Shown: positions 29,800-36,160 of the stretch, piece after piece | Layout of the letters: the number at the start of each line of letters is the position of its first letter | How positions within the stretch are numbered: position 1 is the first letter of the stretch | NCBI RefSeq assembly: GCF_001310975.1 | Contig: NZ_BAZY01000005.1 | Location: 88,001-124,160, forward strand | Direction of reading: 5' to 3' | Length of the DNA stretch: 36,160 nucleotides | From: Thermoanaerobacter thermocopriae JCM 7501 | GTDB lineage: Bacteria > Bacillota > Thermoanaerobacteria > Thermoanaerobacterales > Thermoanaerobacteraceae | Program-made: the position numbers and the translations under genes | The notes under the pieces: model-generated | What the model saw: the letters and a program-made list of their open reading frames with translations, nothing else | Told to the model about the DNA's origin: nothing | The model's database searches: none

Positions 29800-30756
29800 A
29801 TGAAACCTTTAAAATTTAAGCCTATTTTTATGGAAAGAATATGGGGAGGTACTGCATTAAGAGATAAATTTGGATTTGATATTCCCGAGGGTAAAAAAAT
29901 TGGAGAATTGTGGACAATATCTGATAATAGAACGGCTGTCAGTGTAATTGAGAGTGGAGAATTTAATGGCCAAAAACTAAGTGATATAGCTTACAAATTT
30001 TCTGAAGATATATATGGCAAAGGGGTAAATTATCGAAGATTTCCTTTACTCATCAAAATAATCGATGCGCAAGACAAACTTTCTGTCCAAGTTCATCCAG
30101 ATGATGAATATGCTTTTAAATATGAAAATGGCGATTCTGGAAAAACCGAGATGTGGTATATAATAGATGCAAAACCAGGAGCTAAACTTGTATGTGGCTT
30201 AAAAGAAGGAACTACAAAAGAAGAATTTAAAAGGCTATTAGAGGAAGAAAGATTAGAAGAGTGTTTAAAAGAAATAGAAATAAAACCAGGAGATGTGGTT
30301 TACATACCTTCAGGGATGGTGCATGCTATAGGTGAAGGTATACTTATTTGTGAAATTCAACAAAATTCAGACCTTACCTATAGAGTGTATGATTACAATA
30401 GAGTAGATGAATTTGGAAGAAAAAGAGAGTTACATATAGAAAAAGCATTAGATGTTATAGATTTTAATTTAAAAACAGATAAAATAATACCTGAATTTGA
30501 AGAAATACAAGGCGGACGCATATCTCATGTTGTTAAATCCCCATATTTTCAGGTAAGTATAATTGAGATAAATGAAGAGGTAAAAATAGATACAGAAGGA
30601 AAATTTAACACTTTAACAGCTGTAGAAGGATATTGTAGAATTGCCTATACTGAAGGCACCACTGATTTAAAAGCAGGAGAGACTGTGTTAATACCTGCTT
30701 CTATTACGAGTTACACAATGGAAGGAAATTGCAAGGTCCTCAAAGCTTATATATAG
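29800..30756 (+). CDS. manA: mannose-6-phosphate isomerase, class I short form
   Basis: A 318-aa cupin-fold zinc enzyme. Zinc ligands sit in KLSVQVHPDDEYA (Gln, His), TEMWYI (Glu) and the downstream MVHAIG; the RIWGGTAL start and QQNSDLTYRVYDYNR motif are typical of Firmicute ManA. It interconverts mannose 6-phosphate and fructose 6-phosphate. ATG 29800 is chosen; a TTG one codon upstream is possible and AAGGAG fits either. It stands alone between deoD and tRNA-Val. Confidence 0.92.
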   Translation: MKPLKFKPIFMERIWGGTALRDKFGFDIPEGKKIGELWTISDNRTAVSVIESGEFNGQKLSDIAYKFSEDIYGKGVNYRRFPLLIKIIDAQDKLSVQVHPDDEYAFKYENGDSGKTEMWYIIDAKPGAKLVCGLKEGTTKEEFKRLLEEERLEECLKEIEIKPGDVVYIPSGMVHAIGEGILICEIQQNSDLTYRVYDYNRVDEFGRKRELHIEKALDVIDFNLKTDKIIPEFEEIQGGRISHVVKSPYFQVSIIEINEEVKIDTEGKFNTLTAVEGYCRIAYTEGTTDLKAGETVLIPASITSYTMEGNCKVLKAYI

Positions 30757-30768
30757 AAAGCGTAAATA

Positions 30769-30797
30769 TTGACAACCTTTTATTAAAATTGTATAAT
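30769..30797 (+). promoter_or_regulatory. consensus promoter of tRNA-Val
   Basis: Perfect TTGACA and TATAAT with a 17-base spacer, 15 bases before the tRNA. Confidence 0.88.
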
Positions 30798-30812
30798 AAA
30801 AAAGCAAGAAGT

Positions 30813-30889
30813 GGGGTTATAGCTCAGCTGGTCAGAGCGCTACGTTGACATCGTAGAGGCCACAGGTTCGAATCCTGTTAACCCCACCA
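30813..30889 (+). tRNA. tRNA-Val (GAC)
   Basis: A 77-base cloverleaf. Acceptor GGGGTTA pairs with TAACCCC, anticodon loop TTGACAT (GAC) within a CTACG/CGTAG stem, encoded CCA. All arms pair well. Confidence 0.95.
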
Positions 30890-30908
30890 TTTTTTATATA
30901 GGTTGTAT

Positions 30909-30984
30909 GTGGATATAGCTCAGTAGGGAGAGCACATATTTCGCATGCATGAGGTCAGGGGTTCGAATCCCCTTATCTCTGCCA
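30909..30984 (+). tRNA. degenerate tRNA-Ala (CGC)-like gene
   Basis: It is 76 bases long with canonical D arm (GCTC/GAGC), T arm (AGGGG TTCGAAT CCCCT) and terminal CCA. The anticodon loop TTCGCAT gives CGC. The acceptor stem is poor: GTGGATA against TATCTCT has a T-C mismatch at 2-71 and G-T pairs at 1-72 and 3-70. The anticodon stem CATAT/GCATG has an A-C mismatch. The G3-U70 pair fits alanine. It may be a decaying tRNA or pseudogene, in one transcript with tRNA-Val. Confidence 0.6.
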
Positions 30985-31030
30985 AACCGAAGGAAAATAT
31001 TTTTATCCATAGATTTATTTTTTTATCACA

Positions 31031-31068
31031 AGATATAACCGAATCATGCAAATGAGGAGGTTATATCT
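31031..31068 (+). repeat. inverted repeat in the gap before pepV
   Basis: AGATATAACC (31031-31040) pairs with GGTTATATCT (31059-31068) over an 18-base loop that includes GAGGAG. The rest of the 294-base gap shows only the pepV promoter. It may terminate the tRNA unit, but the U-run is weak. Confidence 0.4.
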
Positions 31069-31215
31069 TTATATTGTATATGGGTAAAATTTGGATTAAT
31101 GATTGTTATGAGGATAACCAAGTTTTACATGAAATATGCGTATGGCGAATTGCTGTTTAAACAATACTTTTTTGAATGCTATGGGCTTGAAAAGGGGAAA
31201 GTAAAGAGAAAAATA

Positions 31216-31244
31216 TTGAAAACATTTTATCAAAAATATATAAT
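31216..31244 (+). promoter_or_regulatory. sigma-A promoter of pepV
   Basis: TTGAAA (31216-31221) and TATAAT (31239-31244), spacer 17, ending 34 bases before ATG 31279. Confidence 0.7.
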
Positions 31245-31278
31245 AGTAACATGATACCAAATTATTGGAGGGATTTTT

Positions 31279-32671
31279 ATGGATTTAAATTCTACATAGA
31301 TGATATGAGAGATGACATTATAAAATCTGTTCAAGAATTGGTCAGGATAAAAAGCGTACAAGATGAACCGAAACCAGGAATGCCCTATGGAGAAGGTGTT
31401 GCCAAAGCGTTAGATAAAGCTTTAGAGATTGCGCAAAGTTTGGGCTTTAAAACTAAAAATGTAGATGGCTATGTAGGGTATGCAGAATACGGCGAAGGAG
31501 AAGAAATGATAGGAGTTTTGGGACATTTAGATGTAGTTCCAGAAGGTGATGGGTGGACTTATCATCGTATGGTGCCGAAATCCATGAGGGAAAGATATAT
31601 GGAAGAGGTACTGTAGATGATAAAGGCCCAATAATTGCGGCTTTATATGGCTTAAAAGCTATAAAAGATGCAGGATTGAAGCTTTCGAAGAGAGTAAGGA
31701 TTTTATTTGGTACAAATGAAGAGAATGGTTCTCACGAAATTCCTTATTATTTAAAACACGATGAAGCGCCTACAATGGGCTTTACTCCAGATGCCCAATA
31801 TCCAATTATATATGCAGAAAAAGGTATAACAATGTTTGATGTAGTAAAAGAGTTTAATAAAAAGCCCAGTAATATAGTTATAGAATATATCAAAGGTGGA
31901 GAAAGGCCCAATGTAGTGCCAGGCTATTGTGAAGCTGGTCTAAAGGTAAAAGAAGCAGATAAGAAGAAAGAAATTCAAGATAAGTTAGAAGCTTTCGTAA
32001 AAGAGACTGGTTATAATTTGAAGGCTGAAGAAAAAGGGGAAATGCTTGTAATCAAATCAGTAGGGGTTTCAGCTCATGGCAGTCTTCCGCATTTAGGAAA
32101 AAATGCTATAATGCAGTTATTTCTCTTCCTTGACAGAATCGATTTAGAAGATAGCGATGTGAGAGATTTTATACGTTTCTTTGCTACAAATGTCGGGATG
32201 GAAACGGATGGAAAAACTTTTGGGATATACTTAAAAGATGAAACAGGAGAATTGACTTTTAACGTTGGCACTATTCAATTGGATGAAAGCAAAGGAGTGT
32301 TAGGTTTAAATATCAGATATCCTGTAAAATATAAATACGAGGATTGGATGAATATTTTCGAAGAGAAAATCAAATCTAATGGAATGAGAATAGAAGACAT
32401 GCTCCATCAGCCACCTTTATATTTCCCACCAGACCATCCTTTGATAAAAACTCTGAGCAATGTTTACGAAGAACAGACGGGACAAAAGGCAGAGCTTTTA
32501 GCAATAGGTGGAGGAACTTACGCGAAAGAGATGCCTAACACAGTGGCATTTGGGCCTGTTTTCCCCGACAAACCAGAATTAGCCCATCAAGCAGATGAAT
32601 ATATAGAAATTGAAGATTTAATATTAAATGCAAAAATTTATGCTCACGCTATATATGAATTAGCAAAATAA
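31279..32671 (+). CDS. pepV: M20-family dipeptidase PepV, two breaks as read
   Basis: Repaired to 464 aa, the usual PepV size. Metal ligands are in GVLGHLDVVPEGDGW (His, Asp), GRGTVDDKGP, GTNEENGSHEI with the catalytic Glu pair, and LAHQADEYIEI near the end. Break one is near 31292: ATG 31279 follows GGAGGG and reads MDLNS, then one T is missing before YIDDMRDD. Break two is near 31563 (ACTTATCATCG to ACTTATCCATCG, giving WTYPSYGAEIHEG). It removes N-terminal residues from dipeptides and related substrates. The 31251 in-frame ATG is an artefact of the first break. Confidence 0.92.
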
Positions 32672-32695
32672 AATCCCTCCTTGTGAGGGGTTTTA
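32671..32695 (+). terminator. terminator after pepV
   Basis: AAATCCCTC pairs with GAGGGGTTT around a short loop, then a T-rich run. It overlaps the pepV stop. Confidence 0.75.
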
Positions 32696-32951
32696 TTTTA
32701 AACTAAAATATAATTTATTTTTTTCTAGCATAAATCCTATTTCTTCCCTAGGTAAAGATGTATTATTAGAATATACTGAGATGACACCAATATCGCGTAA
32801 AAACTCAGAAACAGTTTTTATAATTTGTTTTTCTAGTTCTTTTCTGTCAATTTCTTTTTCAAAAGACACAGAAAGTTCATTAATTATAATTCTATTTACT
32901 GGCTCATCGGGGTCCTCAAAAATTACTGAGCAAAACGAAAGGAATGTGGTT
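32693..32951 (-). pseudogene. minus-strand fragment of an unrecognised gene
   Basis: On the minus strand an open frame of about 85 codons starts after a TAA at 32952-32954 with no start codon or ribosome site. It reads VIFEDPDEPVNRIIINELSV, then SFEKEIDRKELEKQIIKTVS and FLRDIGVISVY, ending KLYFSLK. The charged, regular pattern and amphipathic helix look like real protein, so I take it as the C-terminal part of a truncated gene. Its family is unknown to me. The opposite strand reading is a shadow. Confidence 0.4.
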
Positions 32952-32955
32952 TATA

Positions 32956-33244
32956 ATGAAAAATTCTAACTATTAGTTATAAGTGCGATTATTACTTTAT
33001 CAACGATATTTTTTGACAAATTTAAAGATTATTCAAACTTTAAACACGGATTAGGATTGCCTTTCAAATTTTTAGAGTATTACGATTATAATATACCAAA
33101 TAATAATTTAGAATTACTTCTTTAAATAACATAACTAAAATAAGCTTTAGAGCTGATATATTTTTATTTTCTGTTTTAATTATATTTTTAATCTTAAAAT
33201 ATTCTATTAAACTATATTATAAAATTAATGTATTTGTCAAGTGA
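32956..33244 (+). CDS. small two-helix membrane protein, two breaks as read
   Basis: This gene is hidden by two breaks. ATG 32956 follows AAAGGA and reads MKNSN, then a stop; adding one base near 32970 gives LLVISAIITLSTIFFDKF, a membrane segment. Adding another in the T run at 33121-33123 joins it to NNITKISFRADIFLFSVLII and FLILKYSIKLYYKI, a second membrane segment, ending at TGA 33242-33244. The total becomes 96 aa and exactly divisible by three, which supports both repairs. I do not recognise the family; two helices and a basic tail suggest a small integral membrane protein. Confidence 0.5.
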
Positions 33245-33326
33245 AAAATGGTTCTTGTCTGTGTCAAGATTTTGTGGTGAATTGTAATTTCAAATGAAAA
33301 AGCAATCTTGGGGAGGTTATTTTACT

Positions 33327-34567
33327 ATGAAAATCGTACGTATTTTTTTAATTGCAACTTTGCTTTTATTAATGGTGAGTGGAACCGCAGTCGCGGTAGA
33401 AAAAATGATATAACGCCAGCAATCGCCAAAAAAGCGGCAATTTTTCATATTTTAAACGATATACAAACCGATACTAATTCAGAGTGGAAAGGAGGCAAGG
33501 TCACTCTTTCAAAAGCTCAGACCGTCTTTGACTTAAACAACGAGGTCAGGGGTTACTTGTTTAATATTCAAGTTAATGGCCAAGACGCGGGCTTCGTTTT
33601 TATTGGAAATTCTCTTGACGAATATCCTGTCCTAAGCTTCAGCTAGGAAGGAAAAGTGTTTGACGATATACAACGTAATAGCATAAGAAAGACAGTGAAA
33701 GGAGAAATTGTAGGAGAAAAAATGGTGAGTCTTGGTGCAGGGCGATTTGCTCTTCAATGCGAAATGAAGAACGGTAATAAGATCATTAAAGCCCCAAACG
33801 GTAGCAAACTTTTTATACATAAAGTTTCTAGGTACGAAAATGCCGATCAGCGCAAAAGAAGCGATAAAGAAATAGAAAAAGCAAGGTTGTTCTGGAAACA
33901 TATTTTTATGAGTGTGGCTGAAATTGGTAATGACCACGACGGTGTGACAGACGTAGACCCTAGTAATTGGGAAACGGGTTATGATAGTATGAACAGAAAT
34001 TATATTTCAAATGTACCGGATATAAACCAATGGCAATACGAAGAAGGACAATGGACCGGTTGTGCTCCTACTGCTGGTTCCAATGTTATGGCATATTGGG
34101 CCAATAAAGATAGCAATTACCAAAACTTAATGCCTACAACCCAGGAAGATGTAGTCATGGCTCTTAGGGAAACGATGGGAACAACGCAAACGTCTGACGG
34201 CGCAGGTAGTACGAAGATTTATAATATTGATGATGGTATGAGAGATTATGCGCATAATCAAGGCCTAACTAACGCCACCTCCAAAAATTTTGGAAACTGG
34301 TTTTTTGGCACTAGTGTATCCTATACTGATTTCAAAAATGAAATTGATGCCCAAAGACCAAATTTATTGTCCTTTATTGATCAAACTTATTATGGTGACC
34401 ATACTGTAACTGGAGTTGGTTACAAGGAATACGTATATAACGGTTCATCAAACGGTCACCAGTATATGGTAATTCATGATAATTGGTCTACAACCACCAA
34501 AACAATTTATGTGGCTTATGGCAGGGATTACAACTACGTGGTAATGACACAGTTTATTCCCTCGTAG
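33327..34567 (+). pseudogene. secreted C39-like cysteine peptidase with propeptide, disrupted
   Basis: The gene starts at ATG 33327 after GGGGAGG with a signal peptide (MKIVRIFLIATLLLLMVSG, then TAVA). A one-base loss in the A run 33400-33406 and an in-frame TAG at 33641-33643 interrupt it. Joined, it would be 413 codons. Residues about 30-105 (ending GFVFIGNSLDEYPVLSFS) resemble streptopain-type propeptides. The catalytic part has GCAPTAGSNVMAYWA with the nucleophilic Cys, HTVTGVGYKEY with a His, and MVIHDNW, fitting papain-like C39/C10 peptidases. A GTG at 33656 behind AGGAAGG could restart translation, but that product would lack the signal peptide. Base composition is richer in GC than the upstream genes. 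Confidence 0.7.
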
Positions 34568-34609
34568 GCCCTTAAAAGAAAATGGCGGGCCAGAACCGGT
34601 CCTGTCGAT

Positions 34610-34795
34610 GTGCGCCCGGGCATGGTGCTTTGTCCATAGTGTGAAAGTCCCGAGGGAGATAGATCAGGAAGAAGTGTGCATAATGACTTTCAAATTATGA
34701 AAGTTAACGACTTACCAGGAGCCGTGTACGTGGCCCGTACGCACGGTTCTGTGAGAGGGACAGCGCTAGACTGATCACCTAGCGCTGCCCTACTC
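34610..34795 (+). mobile_element. internally deleted group II intron relic
   Basis: The 5' end GTGCGCCCGGGCATGG followed by GTGTGAAAGTCCCGAGGGAG matches the start of bacterial group II introns. Near the 3' end a domain V-like hairpin spans 34719-34749: GAGCCGTG pairs with CACGGTTC, then a two-base CG bulge, then TACG/CGTA. Domain VI-like CAGCGCTAG/CTAGCGCTG follows (34761-34787), and CCCTACTC ends it. The whole is only about 186 bases, so most of domains I-IV and the reverse transcriptase are missing. The domain V is about three bases short, with a TGGCC loop in place of GNRA, so it is probably inactive. Confidence 0.75.
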
Positions 34796-34807
34796 AATAC
34801 CCGGAGA

Positions 34808-34826
34808 AGGGGGTTAATCACCCCCG
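34808..34826. repeat. short G/C hairpin downstream of the intron relic
   Basis: GGGGGT pairs with ACCCCC around TAATC-type loop bases. There is no U-run, so termination is uncertain. Confidence 0.4.
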
Positions 34827-34863
34827 CTTACTCGATTTATCTCTTATTAGGAGTGTTGAACTC

Positions 34864-35385
34864 ATGCCATTTGAGAATTTTCTTAAACCTGTACTTTTTT
34901 TACTTTTGATAATTACCATTATCGTCTTCATGTTTTTGCTAAAGAACAATGCTACAGTTGGTGAAAAAGTACCTTCGCTTCCCGAGGCCATAAAATTGGC
35001 GAAACGCTATACTCCTTTAATTTCTGTTGAAAATACTGATATCACCCTACCGGGTCCTCGTAAACGAGTTCTCTACGGCTTCGATAAGAATGGGAAGAAA
35101 CTTGTGGTATGGGTACGAAACGGTAATGAGCCTCCAAACTTTGTATATCTTGAGCAGGGAATAACCGAAACCAAAGCCAGAGAAATTTTACAGGCACGAG
35201 GTGTGCCAAAGAGTGCCATCCGTTCGTTAGTTTTGGACTTCAGAGCAACATCTGAAAATGCTAAAGAAAGAGAAAAAATAACAGAAGTTTATTGGAGTGC
35301 TTATGTCACAAATGAAGAAAAGCATGAAGTTTACTTTATTGATTTTTACTCGGGGAAAATCCTGGAATCTAAAACAATCAAATAA
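34864..35385 (+). CDS. membrane-anchored TseB/YpmB-like protein (DUF5590-like)
   Basis: A 173-aa protein with an N-terminal membrane anchor (FLKPVLFLLLIITIIVFMFLL) and an extracytoplasmic domain. The pattern EAIKLAKRYTP, LYGFDKNGKKLVVWV, then GITETKAREILQARGV and EVYFIDFYSGKILES resembles the two PepSY-like repeats of YpmB/TseB, a cell-wall elongation regulator in Bacillus. ATG 34864 follows TTAGGAG at longer than ideal spacing. It lies after the disrupted peptidase and the intron relic; a peptidase-inhibitor link is only a guess. Codon use is more GC-rich than the core genes. Confidence 0.55.
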   Translation: MPFENFLKPVLFLLLIITIIVFMFLLKNNATVGEKVPSLPEAIKLAKRYTPLISVENTDITLPGPRKRVLYGFDKNGKKLVVWVRNGNEPPNFVYLEQGITETKAREILQARGVPKSAIRSLVLDFRATSENAKEREKITEVYWSAYVTNEEKHEVYFIDFYSGKILESKTIK

Positions 35386-35505
35386 TATCTTGATTTTAGT
35401 GCCGGCGCCATGATCTTAAATTCTTATAGCTTTAACTCACTTTTTGAAGAAGAAGCCTACTATACTTGACTGTAGAGGCAGGTCGGGTCAGGAAGCCAAA
35501 TAGTA

Positions 35506-35541
35506 CTGTTTAACTCCAGATAATTGTCTGGAGTTAAACAG
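35506..35541. repeat. perfect 15-bp hairpin upstream of the 77-aa ORF
   Basis: CTGTTTAACTCCAGA (35506-35520) pairs completely with 35527-35541 around TAATTG. No U-run follows (CTTTAGATAAGG), and a ribosome site starts 11 bases later. It could be a leader structure, a protein operator or an inefficient terminator. The rest of the 35386-35566 gap shows nothing else clear. Confidence 0.6.
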
Positions 35542-35566
35542 CTTTAGATAAGGAGGAAATTATCTC

Positions 35567-35800
35567 ATGAATTGGAGTTATTTCGCGCTTTTTGGAGGAG
35601 TAAGCCTAATTTTAGCAACTAACTATTTTCATGAGGGACGAATTCCCAGAAAGCTTACTAAATTGTTATTATTACACCTTTTACGACATTTGTTCATGGG
35701 TTTGTCTTTCTCACCATACTTGAATAAGTTAAAGTCAAAGTGGCTGTACTTATTCGCCCCTCAAGAAGTCAAGTCAGCTACTTATTTGTTTCGAGCATAG
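35567..35800 (+). CDS. hypothetical protein, 77 aa, possibly damaged
   Basis: ATG 35567 follows AAGGAGG, which is a strong site. The N-terminus MNWSYFALFGGVSLILATNY is hydrophobic and could be one membrane helix or signal. After about residue 30 the chosen frame becomes Leu/Lys-rich; another frame there reads IVIITPFTTFVHGFVFLTIL, a good membrane segment, but with stops on both sides. So the second half may be shifted by an indel and mutated. Family unknown. Confidence 0.4.
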   Translation: MNWSYFALFGGVSLILATNYFHEGRIPRKLTKLLLLHLLRHLFMGLSFSPYLNKLKSKWLYLFAPQEVKSATYLFRA

Positions 35801-35835
35801 TGTAAAATTATCGTAGGATTTTTTGAGTAAAAAAA

Positions 35836-36160
35836 ACAAGAGACAACCCCTGTGATAAAATAGATTATGGAAAACAAAACAACACAGAAAGGGGTGTCTC
35901 TTGTGAAAAAAAATATCTTTGAGGATATTATACTACAAAATGCTCTAAATTTCACTAGAGAAGTGATAGAAATTTTTAGCGATTTATTAAACGAAGGAAT
36001 GGATATCAAGACTTGTAGCAAAAATAAAGGGAATCACGGACAAACTAGGTAGACAGGCAATAGAAGCAATTATTGAAGAGTTAGATAAGATAATAAAAGA
36101 AGACAAGAGAAGGAAAGAAAAATGGGTAGTAGAGAGGAAAGATAAAAAGAGATTAACCTA
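35836..36160 (+). mobile_element. left part of an ISLre2-type insertion sequence (runs off the window)
   Basis: A transposase of ISLre2 type begins here and continues past the end. The leader contains an inverted repeat: ACAAGAGACA (35836-35845) pairs with TGTCTCTTGT (35895-35904), and CCCC/GGGG continues it, covering the likely transposase ribosome site. The exact left boundary and any target duplication cannot be set from one end. Confidence 0.65.
35903..36160 (+). CDS. ISLre2-family transposase N-terminus, partial and frameshifted
   Basis: The frame reads [20 protein letters not shown] then [15 protein letters not shown], and after repair [39 protein letters not shown] and KDKKRL, matching how these transposases begin. 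Two G residues seem missing at about 36010 and 36014 (AAGACTTGTAGC should be AAGGACTTGGTAGC). GTG 35903 follows AAAGGGG; ATG 35867 is an alternative start that would include the leader hairpin. The DDE catalytic part lies beyond the window. Confidence 0.7.

Noticed and set aside
32781-32969. Plus-strand 62-codon ORF
   Set aside because: It is rich in Ser, Ile and Phe and is the complement of a more protein-like minus-strand fragment; no ribosome site.

Overview
The window looks like a chromosomal segment of a low-GC, spore-forming, anaerobic Firmicute, most likely Thermoanaerobacter or Caldanaerobacter. The evidence is AT-rich codon use, strong AGGAGG ribosome sites, a small acid-soluble spore protein, Spo0A-box sequences (TGTCGAA), CggR-controlled glycolysis, a one-cluster ferredoxin of the Thermotoga type and an ISLre2-type transposase. 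The genus is inferred; no search was run.

Layout. 1-3.2 kb: a small membrane peptide, an orphan YgiT-type zinc-finger protein, a Nudix hydrolase, an RluA-family pseudouridine synthase, a PflX-like radical SAM protein and a structured RNA (possibly 6S). 3.2-13.2 kb: a TGS-domain uridine kinase-like protein, a radical SAM/SPASM enzyme paired with a membrane-anchored winged-helix protein, ferredoxin, SASP, queG-nth, a VanW/G5 protein, a PerR-like regulator, a HAD phosphatase and acylphosphatase. 13.3-21.8 kb: rpoN, then cggR-gap-pgk-tpiA-gpmI-eno, a full lower-glycolysis operon with a recognisable CggR operator. 22-28.5 kb: secG, dgt, dnaG-rpoD, tRNA-Asn, tRNA-Met, trmK and nif3. 28.5-32.7 kb: RNase P RNA, deoD, manA, tRNA-Val, a degenerate tRNA-Ala-like gene and pepV. 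32.7-36.16 kb: an accessory region with a two-helix membrane protein, a broken secreted C39-like cysteine peptidase, an internally deleted group II intron relic, a TseB/YpmB-like protein, a small ORF and the left part of an ISLre2-type element.

The most striking property is the number of single-base losses. I count 18 places where restoring one base rejoins a gene: two each in the Nudix gene, pepV, a hidden 96-aa membrane protein and the transposase, and one each in udk, the winged-helix gene, nth, rpoN, pgk, eno, dnaG, the trmK/nif3 junction, nif3 and the C39 peptidase. All can be read as minus-one and most fall in runs of two or more identical bases. Several genes are essential, so residual sequencing or assembly deletions are much more likely than biological decay. 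I give full repaired extents for these genes and say where each break lies.

The better biological leads are the dnaG-rpoD leader with two Spo0A boxes in a 64-bp direct repeat, the group II intron relic beside the peptidase locus, the radical SAM plus membrane winged-helix pair, the GC-rich stretch between eno and secG, and the degenerate tRNA-Ala.
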